Assembly: GCF_030523955.1 (NCBI RefSeq)
Contig: NZ_JAUNHL010000012.1
Coordinates: forward strand, 1-58,439
Source of the DNA: Neisseria sp.
Lineage (GTDB): Bacteria > Pseudomonadota > Gammaproteobacteria > Burkholderiales > Neisseriaceae
Direction: 5' to 3'
DNA: 58,439 nucleotides
The notes beneath the pieces were generated by a model. It was not told the DNA's origin, did not search any database, and was given only the letters and a program-made list of their open reading frames with translations. How positions within the stretch are numbered: position 1 is the stretch's first letter; every line of letters starts with the position of its first letter. Of the stretch, positions 17,705-25,563 are shown in pieces. The translations under genes and the position numbers were made by a program.

Positions 17705-18745
17705 ATGAAGCGACGGCTGTTTTTAGCAATAGGTGCAATAGGTATGGGCGTATTGGCGGCGGCGTGTTCGCCGGAGAAAAAGGCGGAGCAGAAAGCGCCG
17801 CCTACGGAGGTGCGTTTGGCAGTGCACAAGTCGTTTGATTTGCCGCAGCCTTTGATTGCCAAGTTCGAGCAGGAAAATCATGCCAAAGTGAACGTGATTA
17901 AAGTGGGCGGCGGCGGCGAGTTGGTGAACAAGCTGATTTTAAGCCGTGCCAAGCCGGTAGCGGATGCGGTATTCGGTTTGGACAACACCACCTCGGCCAA
18001 GGCGCGCGAAGCGGGGGTGTTGGCCGACAACCAGCCGGCGAGCGCCGAAACCGATACGCCTTTGTACGGCGCGTTGGCAGTGGATTACGGCTATGTAACA
18101 CTCAATTACGATAAGGCTTGGTTTGAGAAGCATCGGGTGCCTTTGCCAAAATCCTTGGATGATTTGGCCACGCCTGCTTATAAAAATTTGCTGGCGGTAC
18201 CCAGCCCGGCTACTTCCGGCGCGGGCTTAGGGTTTCTTTTGGCGAACATTCAGGCGATGGGGGAAGAAAAAGCGCTGGCCTGGTGGGGCAAAATGCGTGC
18301 CAACGGCGTGAAGGTTACGCCCGACTGGAATGCGGCTTATTACACTGAGTTCAGCCAAAACGGCGGTGCACGGCCTTTGGTGGTGAGCTATGCCACGAGC
18401 CCGGCGGCGGAAGTGTTTTTCAGCAAGGGCAAATATACGGAACCGCCTACCGGTAATCTCTTTTTGCAAGGCGGGGTGTTCCGCCAAGTAGAGGGCGCGG
18501 CGGTATTGCGCGGGGCGGAACAGCCGGAGTTGGCGGCCAAATTGGTGCAATACCTGCAAAACGGCGACGTGCAAAAAGCGATTCCGGAGTCGATGTGGGT
18601 ATATCCTGCGGTGAAAGGCACGCCCTTGCCGCCGTCGTTTAAATCCGCCGAGCAGCCGAAATTCAGCAACAATCCGAGCGAGGTCGATATTCAGGCGAAC
18701 CGCCAGCGCTGGGTAGAGGGCTGGCTGCGGGTAGTGGAAAAATAA
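17705..18745 (+). CDS. thiB: thiamine ABC transporter substrate-binding lipoprotein
   Basis: A 346-residue periplasmic thiamine (or thiamine phosphate) receptor. The start MKRRLFLAIGAIGMGVLAAAC gives a signal peptide with a lipobox-like LAAAC, so it is probably membrane-anchored. Family landmarks follow: ADAVFGLDNTT, DYGYVTLNYDK, PSPATSGAGLGFLL, VVSYATSPA and IPESMWVYPAV. GGAG nine bases before ATG 17705 fixes this start over an upstream in-frame ATG. No thiP or thiQ gene is adjacent, so the permease and ATPase must be elsewhere. Confidence 0.88.
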   Translation: MKRRLFLAIGAIGMGVLAAACSPEKKAEQKAPPTEVRLAVHKSFDLPQPLIAKFEQENHAKVNVIKVGGGGELVNKLILSRAKPVADAVFGLDNTTSAKAREAGVLADNQPASAETDTPLYGALAVDYGYVTLNYDKAWFEKHRVPLPKSLDDLATPAYKNLLAVPSPATSGAGLGFLLANIQAMGEEKALAWWGKMRANGVKVTPDWNAAYYTEFSQNGGARPLVVSYATSPAAEVFFSKGKYTEPPTGNLFLQGGVFRQVEGAAVLRGAEQPELAAKLVQYLQNGDVQKAIPESMWVYPAVKGTPLPPSFKSAEQPKFSNNPSEVDIQANRQRWVEGWLRVVEK

Positions 18746-18881
18746 GCGCCGCTTTGCGGTAAAGGCAAAACGGGATGGGCGAGTGTTATTCGAAAAGATG
18801 GCACGCGACATCCCGTTTTTTATCAAAATCGGGGATGAAATGCGGGAAAATGACCCTATCTGCCGTTTAAATCGAATGATA

Positions 18882-18971
18882 ATGCCTGTCTGAAAAGACT
18901 CCTATAGGCAAACTCAATCCGTAAACCGCTATCCTTTATGATAGGATGACATTCATCTTTTCAGACAGGCA
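18882..18971. other. widely spaced inverted DUS pair
   Basis: DUS at 18882-18895 and its inverse at 18958-18971, 62 bases apart, between thiB and prlC. The spacing is long for a simple terminator. The loop contains a small hairpin (ATCCTTTATGATAGGAT). Confidence 0.7.
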
Positions 18972-19008
18972 TTTGCTGTATTCAACCCACACCCCAGCGA
19001 GAAGACTT

Positions 19009-21054
19009 ATGCAAAACTCCGTATTACTCAATCTGGCCGACGAGCCGCGTTACCATGAAATCGCCACCGCCGACATCAAGCCTGCCATGCAAACGGCGAT
19101 GGAAGAAGCCCGCCGGGCGATTGCCGAAATCAAACAACAGCCGCAAGCAACTTGGCTCAATACCGTTGAGCGCCTGACCGACATTACCGAGCGGGTAGGC
19201 CGCATCTGGGGCGTAGTGTCGCACCTCAATTCGGTGGTCGATACGCCCGAATTGCGTACCGAATACAATGCGCTGATGCCGGAGGTAACCGTCTTTTTCA
19301 CCGAAATCGGCCAAGATATCGAGCTTTACGAGCGTTTTAAAGCGATTAAAGCCTCGCCTGAGTTTGACAAACTCGATGACGCACGCCGAACCAAGCTGCA
19401 ACACGATTTGCGCGATTTCGTATTGAGCGGCGCCGAATTGCCGCCCGCCGAGCAGGAAAAATTTGCCCAACTGCAAACCGAAGGCGCGCAACTGGCCGCC
19501 CGCTTCAGCCAAAACGTATTGGATGCCACCGATGCCTTCGCCATCTATCTGGACAACGACAGCCGTTTGGCCGGCATTCCCGACGATGCCAAAGCCATGT
19601 TTGCTGCTGCTGCCCAAGCCGAGGGCAAAAGCGGTTATAAAATCGGCTTGCAGATGCCGCACTATCTTGCGGTGATGCAATATGCGGACGACCGCGAGCT
19701 GCGTTCCGACGTGTACCGCGCTTATGTTACCCGCGCCAGCGAGTTCGGCAATGCAGATTGGGACAACACCGGCAACATCACCCGCCGATTGGAAATCGCC
19801 TTGGAAGAAGCCCGCCTGCTCGGCTTTGCCAACTATGCCGAGCTCTCGCTCTATACCAAAATGGCCGAATCACCCGCACAAGTGCTCGATTTTCTGCGCG
19901 ATTTGTCCAAACGCGCCAAGCCGTTTGCCGAAAAAGATTTGGCCGAAGTGCAGGCCTTCGCCCGCGAAACGCTGGGTATTGAAGAGCCGCAGGCTTGGGA
20001 TTTGACTTACGCCGGCGAAAAACTGCGCGAAGCCAAATACGCCTTCTCCGAAACCGAAGTGAAAAAATATTTTCCGGCAGGCAAAGTGTTGGCCGGATTG
20101 TTTGCGCAAATCCACCGTTTGTACGGCGTGAACTTTATCGAGAAAACCGTACCCGTTTGGCATCACGACGTGCGCTATTTCGAATTGGAAAAAGGCGGTG
20201 CCATCATCGGCGGCGTCTACATGGATTTATACGCCCGCGAAGGCAAGCGCGGCGGCGCGTGGATGAACGACTACCGCGGCAGACGCCGCTTCCTCGCCGA
20301 AGATAAAGCCGGCCGTATCCAAACACCGGTGGCCTATCTGGTGTGCAACTTCACCCCGCCGGTAAACGGCAAAGAAGCGCGCCTCTCGCACGACGAAATC
20401 ATCACCCTGTTCCACGAAGCCGGCCACGGCCTGCACCACCTGCTGACACGCGTCGACGAATTGGGCGTATCCGGCATCAACGGCGTGGAATGGGACGCGG
20501 TGGAATTGCCCAGCCAGTTTATGGAAAACTTTGTGTGGGAATACGAGGTGTTGGCCGAAATGTCGGCGCACGAAGAAAGCGGCCGCCCGCTGCCGCGCGA
20601 GTTGTTCGACAAAATGATAGCCGCCAAAAACTTCCAGCGCGGCATGTTTATCATGCGCCAGATGGAGTTCGGCCTGTTCGATATGCTGATTTACAGCGAA
20701 AGCGATCCGGCCAAGCTTGCCGGTTGGGCCGAAACCCTGCAACAGGTGCGCCGCGAAGTGGCGGTGGTGCAGCCGCCGGCCTTCAACCGTTTTGCCAACA
20801 GCTTCGGCCATATTTTCGCCGGCGGTTACGCCGCAGGCTATTACAGCTACGCTTGGGCCGAAGTATTGAGCGCCGATGCCTACGCCGCCTTCGAAGAGAG
20901 CGATGATGTGAAAGCCACCGGCGCGCGTTTCTGGAACGAAATCTTGGCGATGGGCGGCTCGCGCAGCGCGATGGAATCGTTCAAAGCCTTCCGCGGCCGC
21001 GAACCGCAAATCGATGCGCTGCTGCGCCACAGCGGTTTTGATGACGCGGCCTGA
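19009..21054 (+). CDS. prlC: oligopeptidase A (M3 metallopeptidase)
   Basis: Cytoplasmic zinc endopeptidase that degrades short peptides and cleaved signal peptides. The M3 zinc motif is LFHEAGHGLHHLL, with the downstream glutamate region GVEWDAVELPSQFMENF. About 681 residues from ATG 19009 (MQNSVLLNLADEPRY) matches the family length; GAGAAG lies upstream. In-frame codons further upstream run through the DUS and are not part of the gene. It is not obviously in an operon. Confidence 0.95.
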   Translation: MQNSVLLNLADEPRYHEIATADIKPAMQTAMEEARRAIAEIKQQPQATWLNTVERLTDITERVGRIWGVVSHLNSVVDTPELRTEYNALMPEVTVFFTEIGQDIELYERFKAIKASPEFDKLDDARRTKLQHDLRDFVLSGAELPPAEQEKFAQLQTEGAQLAARFSQNVLDATDAFAIYLDNDSRLAGIPDDAKAMFAAAAQAEGKSGYKIGLQMPHYLAVMQYADDRELRSDVYRAYVTRASEFGNADWDNTGNITRRLEIALEEARLLGFANYAELSLYTKMAESPAQVLDFLRDLSKRAKPFAEKDLAEVQAFARETLGIEEPQAWDLTYAGEKLREAKYAFSETEVKKYFPAGKVLAGLFAQIHRLYGVNFIEKTVPVWHHDVRYFELEKGGAIIGGVYMDLYAREGKRGGAWMNDYRGRRRFLAEDKAGRIQTPVAYLVCNFTPPVNGKEARLSHDEIITLFHEAGHGLHHLLTRVDELGVSGINGVEWDAVELPSQFMENFVWEYEVLAEMSAHEESGRPLPRELFDKMIAAKNFQRGMFIMRQMEFGLFDMLIYSESDPAKLAGWAETLQQVRREVAVVQPPAFNRFANSFGHIFAGGYAAGYYSYAWAEVLSADAYAAFEESDDVKATGARFWNEILAMGGSRSAMESFKAFRGREPQIDALLRHSGFDDAA

Positions 21055-21090
21055 TGCCGGATTAAGCAGTCAAATGCTGAAACTTTTGAA

Positions 21091-21135
21091 AAATGTCCAT
21101 CTGCAATGCTTCAAATGCGCCGCAGATGGACATTT
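21091..21135 (+). terminator. prlC terminator hairpin
   Basis: 14-bp perfect stem AAATGTCCATCTGC / GCAGATGGACATTT with a 17-base loop, 37 bases after the prlC stop. Confidence 0.7.
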
Positions 21136-21147
21136 TGCAAAGTTCTC

Positions 21148-21181
21148 TGCCTGTCTGAACACTTTTTCAGACAGGCATTTT
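21148..21181. terminator. inverted DUS pair
   Basis: TGCCTGTCTGAAC and TTTCAGACAGGCA a few bases apart, followed by a T run. It is a second transcription stop behind prlC. The remaining gap to 21386 holds only the repeat at 21256. Confidence 0.8.
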
Positions 21182-21255
21182 TTGAGATAAGCAGTTTAAT
21201 TGTCAGATACGGTCGGAGACCTTACGAGTCATTTCGGCAGCTTAAAAATCTACGT

Positions 21256-21280
21256 GATACTCGGGCTTGACCCGAGTATC
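21256..21280. repeat. small neisserial hairpin repeat (dRS3-like)
   Basis: GATACTCGGG/CCCGAGTATC stem with a five-base loop, followed by TTTTT. Relatives are at 43691-43717 and 45210-45240. It resembles the dispersed dRS3-type short repeats of Neisseria, and here could also act as a terminator. Confidence 0.6.
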
Positions 21281-21386
21281 TTTTTGCTTTCAATCACTCT
21301 CAACAAGACGGGATAGTCGGGCCGCCAAGCCCGGGAAGGGCGGAACGGTTATTGAACAAGCGGTTTAACTATAGGCTCTGCCCGAA

Positions 21387-21695
21387 TTACTCCGCAGCCA
21401 AGCGCAGGGCTTGTTGCCACAAGCTTTGTTTGTCGGCGGTTTTCAATTTTTTCACTGCGGCTTCCTGTTTGCTGGCGTCCGAGCGGTTGAGGTGTTGGTG
21501 CAACAGACGCATTTCCAGCGGTTTGCGGATGCGGGTGTATTTGGCGCCTTTGCCGCTACGGTGGGCGGCAAAGCGCTCGGCGGGGCGGTTGCTGATGCCG
21601 CAATAGAGCGAGCCGCCTTCGCACAAAATCAAATAAACGCTCCAGCCACCGGATTCGTCGGTATCGGCAGGAGCGGTGTCGGCGCAATGGTACAT
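21387..21695 (-). CDS. GIY-YIG domain protein (UPF0213/YhbQ-like)
   Basis: A 102-residue single-domain GIY-YIG nuclease fold. The signature is SVYLILCEGGSLYCGIS near residue 19, followed by the conserved Arg (RPAERFAAH) and KYTR. Such stand-alone proteins are widespread; their nucleic-acid target is poorly defined. It lies downstream of the lysR gene on the same strand, 23 bases away, so co-transcription is possible. Confidence 0.85.
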   Translation of the reverse strand: MYHCADTAPADTDESGGWSVYLILCEGGSLYCGISNRPAERFAAHRSGKGAKYTRIRKPLEMRLLHQHLNRSDASKQEAAVKKLKTADKQSLWQQALRLAAE

Positions 21696-21718
21696 AGCTT
21701 GAAATACATATTAAAAAG

Positions 21719-22615
21719 TTACGGGGCAATGGTTTGGGCGGCGGCAAAACTCTGTTGCAGCACGCGTAAAACGGCTTCGGTTTTGGCGGATTGTACGCGG
21801 TAAGAGGTAACGGCGTACAGGCTGACGGTAGGCAGCGTCCACTCGGGCAATACGGTTTGCAGGCTGCCTTCGGCGAGGGCGGTGCTGATTTCGCCGGCCA
21901 GTTGCAGCGAAAGGCCGAAGCCGCCCAAGGTGAGGGTGTGGACGGCGCAAAGTTGGTTGCAATAGAGGCTGTTGTCGATATGCAGCGGGTAGGTTTCCGT
22001 GCCGCGGCGCATTAGATGGTGTATCGGCAGGCGGTTGATCCAGCGGTGGCGGTGCAGCGCTTCGGGTTCGGTGATGGGCTCGTGCGCATCGAGGTAGGCG
22101 GGGGCGGCGCAAATCCGCCACGGCCAAACGGCCAGCGGCCGGGCGATTAAATCGGGGGCGTCCAGCGCGGTATCGCCGCCGCGCAGGGCGATGTCGAAGC
22201 TTTCCTGTTGCAGGTCGGCCAGATGGTCGTTCAAATATAAAACCGGGCGGATGGCGGGAAATTCGTGTTGCAGCCGTTTGAAAGCGTTTTGCCAGGCCGG
22301 GGCGTGGATCAGGGAGGAGGTTAGGGTGATGCGGACTTCGCCGGCGGCTTCGGTTTTGAGGTTGTCGAGCGCTTGCTGGGTGTCGGCCAGCGTTTGTTGC
22401 AGGCGGCGGCAATAGCTGCCGATGCTCAGGCCGGCGTCGGTGGGTATTAGGCGGCGGGTGCTGCGTTGCAGCAGTTTCACCCCGTGCAACGCTTCCAGCC
22501 GCGAGATGTGCTGGCTGACGGCGGACGGGGTCATGCCGAGTGCGGCGGCGGCGGCATGCATGCTGCCGTGTTCGAGTACGGCGGAAAAGACCAGCAGTGG
22601 TTTGATGTCTTGCAT
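21719..22615 (-). CDS. LysR-family transcriptional regulator
   Basis: A 298-residue regulator. Start at ATG 22615 (MQDIKPLLVFSAVLEHGS) is the normal LysR N-terminus; the winged helix is HAAAAALGMTPSAVSQHISRLEALHGVKLLQRSTRRLIPTDAG. The effector-binding domain follows. It is divergent from the NAD(P)-binding protein gene at 22750 over a 134-base promoter region with a palindromic TTAAGTTCGACTTAA at 22632-22646, a plausible operator (T-N11-A type). It probably controls that gene. Confidence 0.92.
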   Translation of the reverse strand: MQDIKPLLVFSAVLEHGSMHAAAAALGMTPSAVSQHISRLEALHGVKLLQRSTRRLIPTDAGLSIGSYCRRLQQTLADTQQALDNLKTEAAGEVRITLTSSLIHAPAWQNAFKRLQHEFPAIRPVLYLNDHLADLQQESFDIALRGGDTALDAPDLIARPLAVWPWRICAAPAYLDAHEPITEPEALHRHRWINRLPIHHLMRRGTETYPLHIDNSLYCNQLCAVHTLTLGGFGLSLQLAGEISTALAEGSLQTVLPEWTLPTVSLYAVTSYRVQSAKTEAVLRVLQQSFAAAQTIAP

Positions 22616-22631
22616 AATATCGGCGGATTTT

Positions 22632-22646
22632 ATTAAGTTCGACTTA
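22632..22646. promoter_or_regulatory. candidate LysR-type operator
   Basis: Nearly perfect palindrome TTAAGTTCGACTTAA (T-N11-A form) in the divergent promoter region between the lysR gene and the NAD(P)-binding gene. It was identified by symmetry and position only. Confidence 0.5.
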
Positions 22647-22749
22647 ATAATATATACAGTGAAACGGGGATTATCAAGGGTTTCAGACAGGCATATACTG
22701 CATCCATCGAAATCAAACGCATCCATTAAACATCTTGAAAGGAAATATC

Positions 22750-23406
22750 ATGAAATTCGCAGTAATCGGTGCAACAGGTTATGTCGGCAGCGCAGTGGTG
22801 AAAGAATTGGCCGGCCGCGGCCACGAGGTAACGGCGTTTGCCCGCAATACCGATAAAGTTTGGCAAAACGAAAACGTCAAAGCAGTGGCCGCCGATGTAT
22901 TGTCGGATGGGTTCGCCAAAGAGTTGCAAGGCTTCGATGCGGTGATCAGTGCTTTTAATCCGGGCTGGAGCAATCCGAATATCGGCGCGGACTATAGCCG
23001 CGGCGCGGCGGCGATTGTGGAAGCGGCCAAAGCGGCGGCGGTGCCTTATCTGTTGGTGGTCGGCGGCGCCGGCAGCCTGTATGTGGCGCCCGGCCTGCAA
23101 GTGATCGACACCCCGGATTTCCCGCGCGAGATTTACGACGGAGCCGATGCCGCCCGCCGCCATCTGGCTGATTTACTGCCGCGGCGTGATGTGAACTGGG
23201 CTTTTGTATCGCCGCCCGCCCGTTTGGGTGCGGATGCCGGCTTCAGCGAAGAGAAAACCGGCCGTTACCGCTTGGGACAAGACGATTTGCTGCTGGACGG
23301 CGATGGCGCCGCCGGCATCAGCGTGGCCGATTTGGCGGTGGCGATTGCTGATGATGTAGAGCAAAAAGCGCATCTGCACAGCCGGTTTACCGTGGCTTCG
23401 GCATAA
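22750..23406 (+). CDS. NAD(P)H-binding SDR-like protein (YwnB/NmrA-type)
   Basis: A 218-residue atypical short-chain reductase. The start is MKFAVIGATGYVGSAVVKELAGRGHEV with the GxxGxxG nucleotide motif, then VVGGAGSLYVAPG. The classical YxxxK is not evident, as in the YwnB/azoreductase-like group. AAGGA seven bases before ATG 22750 sets the start. It is divergent from lysR; such pairs often respond to electrophile or oxidative stress. The substrate is unknown. Confidence 0.8.
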   Translation: MKFAVIGATGYVGSAVVKELAGRGHEVTAFARNTDKVWQNENVKAVAADVLSDGFAKELQGFDAVISAFNPGWSNPNIGADYSRGAAAIVEAAKAAAVPYLLVVGGAGSLYVAPGLQVIDTPDFPREIYDGADAARRHLADLLPRRDVNWAFVSPPARLGADAGFSEEKTGRYRLGQDDLLLDGDGAAGISVADLAVAIADDVEQKAHLHSRFTVASA

Positions 23407-23426
23407 ATTCCGGTTTCAAATACTTT

Positions 23427-23471
23427 AAATGCCTGTCTGAAAACGCAGCTTACGTTTTCAGACAGGCATTT
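23427..23471. terminator. inverted DUS terminator
   Basis: 19-bp stem AAATGCCTGTCTGAAAACG with a seven-base loop, between the convergent NAD(P)-binding and lipoprotein genes. Confidence 0.85.
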
Positions 23472-23537
23472 GGCTTTTATAGACTGTTCAGTCAGTACAA
23501 GTCGGGCGGATAACCCTGTTTTATGTTTAATAGTAGC

Positions 23538-23873
23538 TTAACAGCGGCCGGCTGCTTTCAGCAAAGCATTGCACTGTCCTGCTCCTTTGTGTGCGCCGCC
23601 TCCTGAACAAATAGCATCAGAAGTAACCACGCCAATCACAGATGGTGTACTGGTGACATAGCACTGGCTTGTACGTTTGCCTGTAGTGGCGGTAAAGTTG
23701 ATACGTAGACCTTCGTTACTGCGGTTGCTGATGGTAATCGCCTCTGCATTCGTTCCTAAGGCAAAAGCGGCACGTTCTTTCAGTTTCTGATCGGAAACGG
23801 TTGCGTTATTGATGGTGCTGCAACCAGCAAGTGTCAGACCGATGGCAACCAAGGCTGTTAAACGGATATTCAT
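23538..23873 (-). CDS. predicted lipoprotein, function unknown
   Basis: A 111-residue protein with a clear type II signal peptide (MNIRLTALVAIGLTLAGC; lipobox LAGC). The mature part has a small beta-rich domain with four further cysteines (CYVTS, ICSGGG, QCNAL, GRC) that could form disulfides in the periplasm. GAAGGA precedes ATG 23873. No known family is recognised. It stands alone between an inverted DUS and a repeat-bearing intergenic region. Confidence 0.75.
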   Translation of the reverse strand: MNIRLTALVAIGLTLAGCSTINNATVSDQKLKERAAFALGTNAEAITISNRSNEGLRINFTATTGKRTSQCYVTSTPSVIGVVTSDAICSGGGAHKGAGQCNALLKAAGRC

Positions 23874-24042
23874 AAGTTTTCCTTCTTAATTTGATGAAAT
23901 CAATAGTCTGAAAATCTTAGCATTCAAATGTTAAAGTTTCAACTGATTGAGTTAAAAATATCAAAGCAGGGGTGTTGTGATGGGGACAAAATGCCCGGAT
24001 TGACAATTTTGAAAGAAATGGAAAGTGTGGGATTTAAAGGCC

Positions 24043-24107
24043 ATACTTTCGCTAAGGCTCTGCCACGCCTTAGCTCAAAAAGAACGATTTTGCCAGCCGC
24101 TTAACCG
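24043..24107. repeat. partial Correia element
   Basis: Half-element matching the middle of the full CREEs in this window (ACTTTCGCTAAGGCTCTG and CTTAGCTCAAAAAGAACGAT). It lacks recognisable TATAG ends. It lies in the 345-base gap before hmp. Confidence 0.7.
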
Positions 24108-24114
24108 TGTCACA

Positions 24115-24154
24115 CAATGCCTGTCTGAAAAAATCTTTTCAGACAGGCATTTGG
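24115..24154. terminator. inverted DUS pair upstream of hmp
   Basis: AATGCCTGTCTGAAAA and TTTTCAGACAGGCATT separated by a short loop, about 65 bases before the hmp start. It may shield hmp from upstream transcription. Confidence 0.75.
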
Positions 24155-24218
24155 CTTTTATAATATTCAGAAAAAATGATTCTTTTATTTTATTCCATGT
24201 TACAACCGAAGGAACAGA

Positions 24219-25376
24219 ATGATGTTAAGCGAAGCAAGCCGTGAGATTGTTAAAGCCACCGTACCGGTACTGGAGGCGCACGGAACCGAGATTACCCGGG
24301 TGTTTTACCGCAATATGTTTGCCGATCATCCGGAGTTGCTGGATATTTTTAATCAGGCCAACCAAAGCCAAGGACGGCAGCAAACGGCGCTGGCGGCTAC
24401 GGTATTGGCGGCGGCCAAACATATCGACCGCTTGGAGGATTTGTTGCCCGAAGTGGTTCACATCGCTCACAAACACCGTGCTTTGCAGGTGAAGCCGGAA
24501 CATTATCCGATCGTCGGCGAATACTTGTTGGGTGCCATCAAAGAAGTGCTGGGCGAGGCGGCGACGCCTGAGATTCTGGCGGCTTGGGGCGAGGCTTACG
24601 GCGCAATTGCCGGCGTTTTTACCGGCGTGGAAAAAGAAATGTACCAACAGGCAGCCTGGCCGGATTTTGCCGAATTTACCGTAACCGGCAAACGGCAAAC
24701 CGGCAGTGATATTGTCGAATTCACCGTATCGCCCTTGGCGGTAAAATTGCCCGAAATCCAAGCAGGACAATACATTACGGTGCAGGTAAGGCCCCAGCCG
24801 GGTGCTCATTTGGCGCTGCGCCATTATTCCATCTGCTCGACGGATACCGCGGGCGGTTTGAAATTTGCGGTGAAGCGCGACAATGGCAACGGCCATTGTG
24901 GGGTGGTGTCGAATTATCTGCACGACCGGATTGCGGTGGGCGACGTACTCAAACTTTCTGCGCCCGCTGGCGACTTTCTCTGGCAAAACGGGCAAAATCC
25001 GGTGGTGTTTCTCAGCGCGGGCGTCGGTATTACCCCGATTCTTGCGATGTTGCAGGCCCAGTTGGCGGCCGATGATGCCCGTGAAATCATCTGGGTACAC
25101 GCCGCTGCCGATGAAGCGGCGCAGGCCTTTAAAGAAGAGAGTGCCGCTTTGCTGGATCAAGCCCGGCATGCCGTGAGCCACGTGTTTTACAGCCGTAAGG
25201 GCGAACGGATAACGCAGGAGTGGCTGAAAGAAAATACGCCTGAAAACGCGACGGTTTATTTGTGCGGCTCGATGGCTTTTATGGATAGCATGGCCGGTAT
25301 TTTCGAATCGTTCGCCCGGCCGCAGCAAACGGTTTGTTTCGAACCGTTCGGCCCGAAAATGAGCGTAGCGGTATAA
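24219..25376 (+). CDS. hmp: flavohaemoprotein, nitric oxide dioxygenase
   Basis: Oxidises NO to nitrate with NAD(P)H and O2, protecting respiration. The N-terminal globin (about 1-140) carries the proximal haem ligand His86 in HKHRAL and VKPEHYPIVGEYLL. The reductase part has the FAD motif RHYSIC and the NAD motif GVGITP, and ends CFEPFGPKMSV. Length 385 residues is normal. GAAGGA precedes ATG 24219. In proteobacteria such genes usually answer to NsrR or FNR; I found no convincing box here. Confidence 0.95.
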   Translation: MMLSEASREIVKATVPVLEAHGTEITRVFYRNMFADHPELLDIFNQANQSQGRQQTALAATVLAAAKHIDRLEDLLPEVVHIAHKHRALQVKPEHYPIVGEYLLGAIKEVLGEAATPEILAAWGEAYGAIAGVFTGVEKEMYQQAAWPDFAEFTVTGKRQTGSDIVEFTVSPLAVKLPEIQAGQYITVQVRPQPGAHLALRHYSICSTDTAGGLKFAVKRDNGNGHCGVVSNYLHDRIAVGDVLKLSAPAGDFLWQNGQNPVVFLSAGVGITPILAMLQAQLAADDAREIIWVHAAADEAAQAFKEESAALLDQARHAVSHVFYSRKGERITQEWLKENTPENATVYLCGSMAFMDSMAGIFESFARPQQTVCFEPFGPKMSVAV

Positions 25377-25393
25377 ATACAGCGAAAAAACCG

Positions 25394-25428
25394 AATGCCT
25401 GTCTGAAAACATTTTCAGACAGGCATTT
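25394..25428 (+). terminator. inverted DUS terminator of hmp
   Basis: AATGCCTGTCTGAAAA and TTTTCAGACAGGCATT pair, 18 bases after the hmp stop, followed by TT. Confidence 0.85.
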
Positions 25429-25563
25429 TATCGTTTGTTTGATAACAGCTTAATGTTTTGATTGATTGTCCGTTATCAAAAAAACTGCTGCGGAAAGTGT
25501 TTAGAATAAAGCTTCTAGATTATGTTTCGCCATAAAACACCTCAAACAGCAGAAAGCAAAAAA

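Noticed and set aside
21241-21340. CRISPR-like repeats from the TACTCGGG hairpins
   Set aside because: Single dispersed copies with no regular spacing and no cas genes.
24155-24218. NsrR or FNR operator before hmp
   Set aside because: The AT-rich stretch before the gene has no convincing dyad of either consensus.
25455-25480. FNR box before frdA (TTGAT ... ATCAA)
   Set aside because: The half-sites are eight bases apart instead of four, so it does not fit the consensus.
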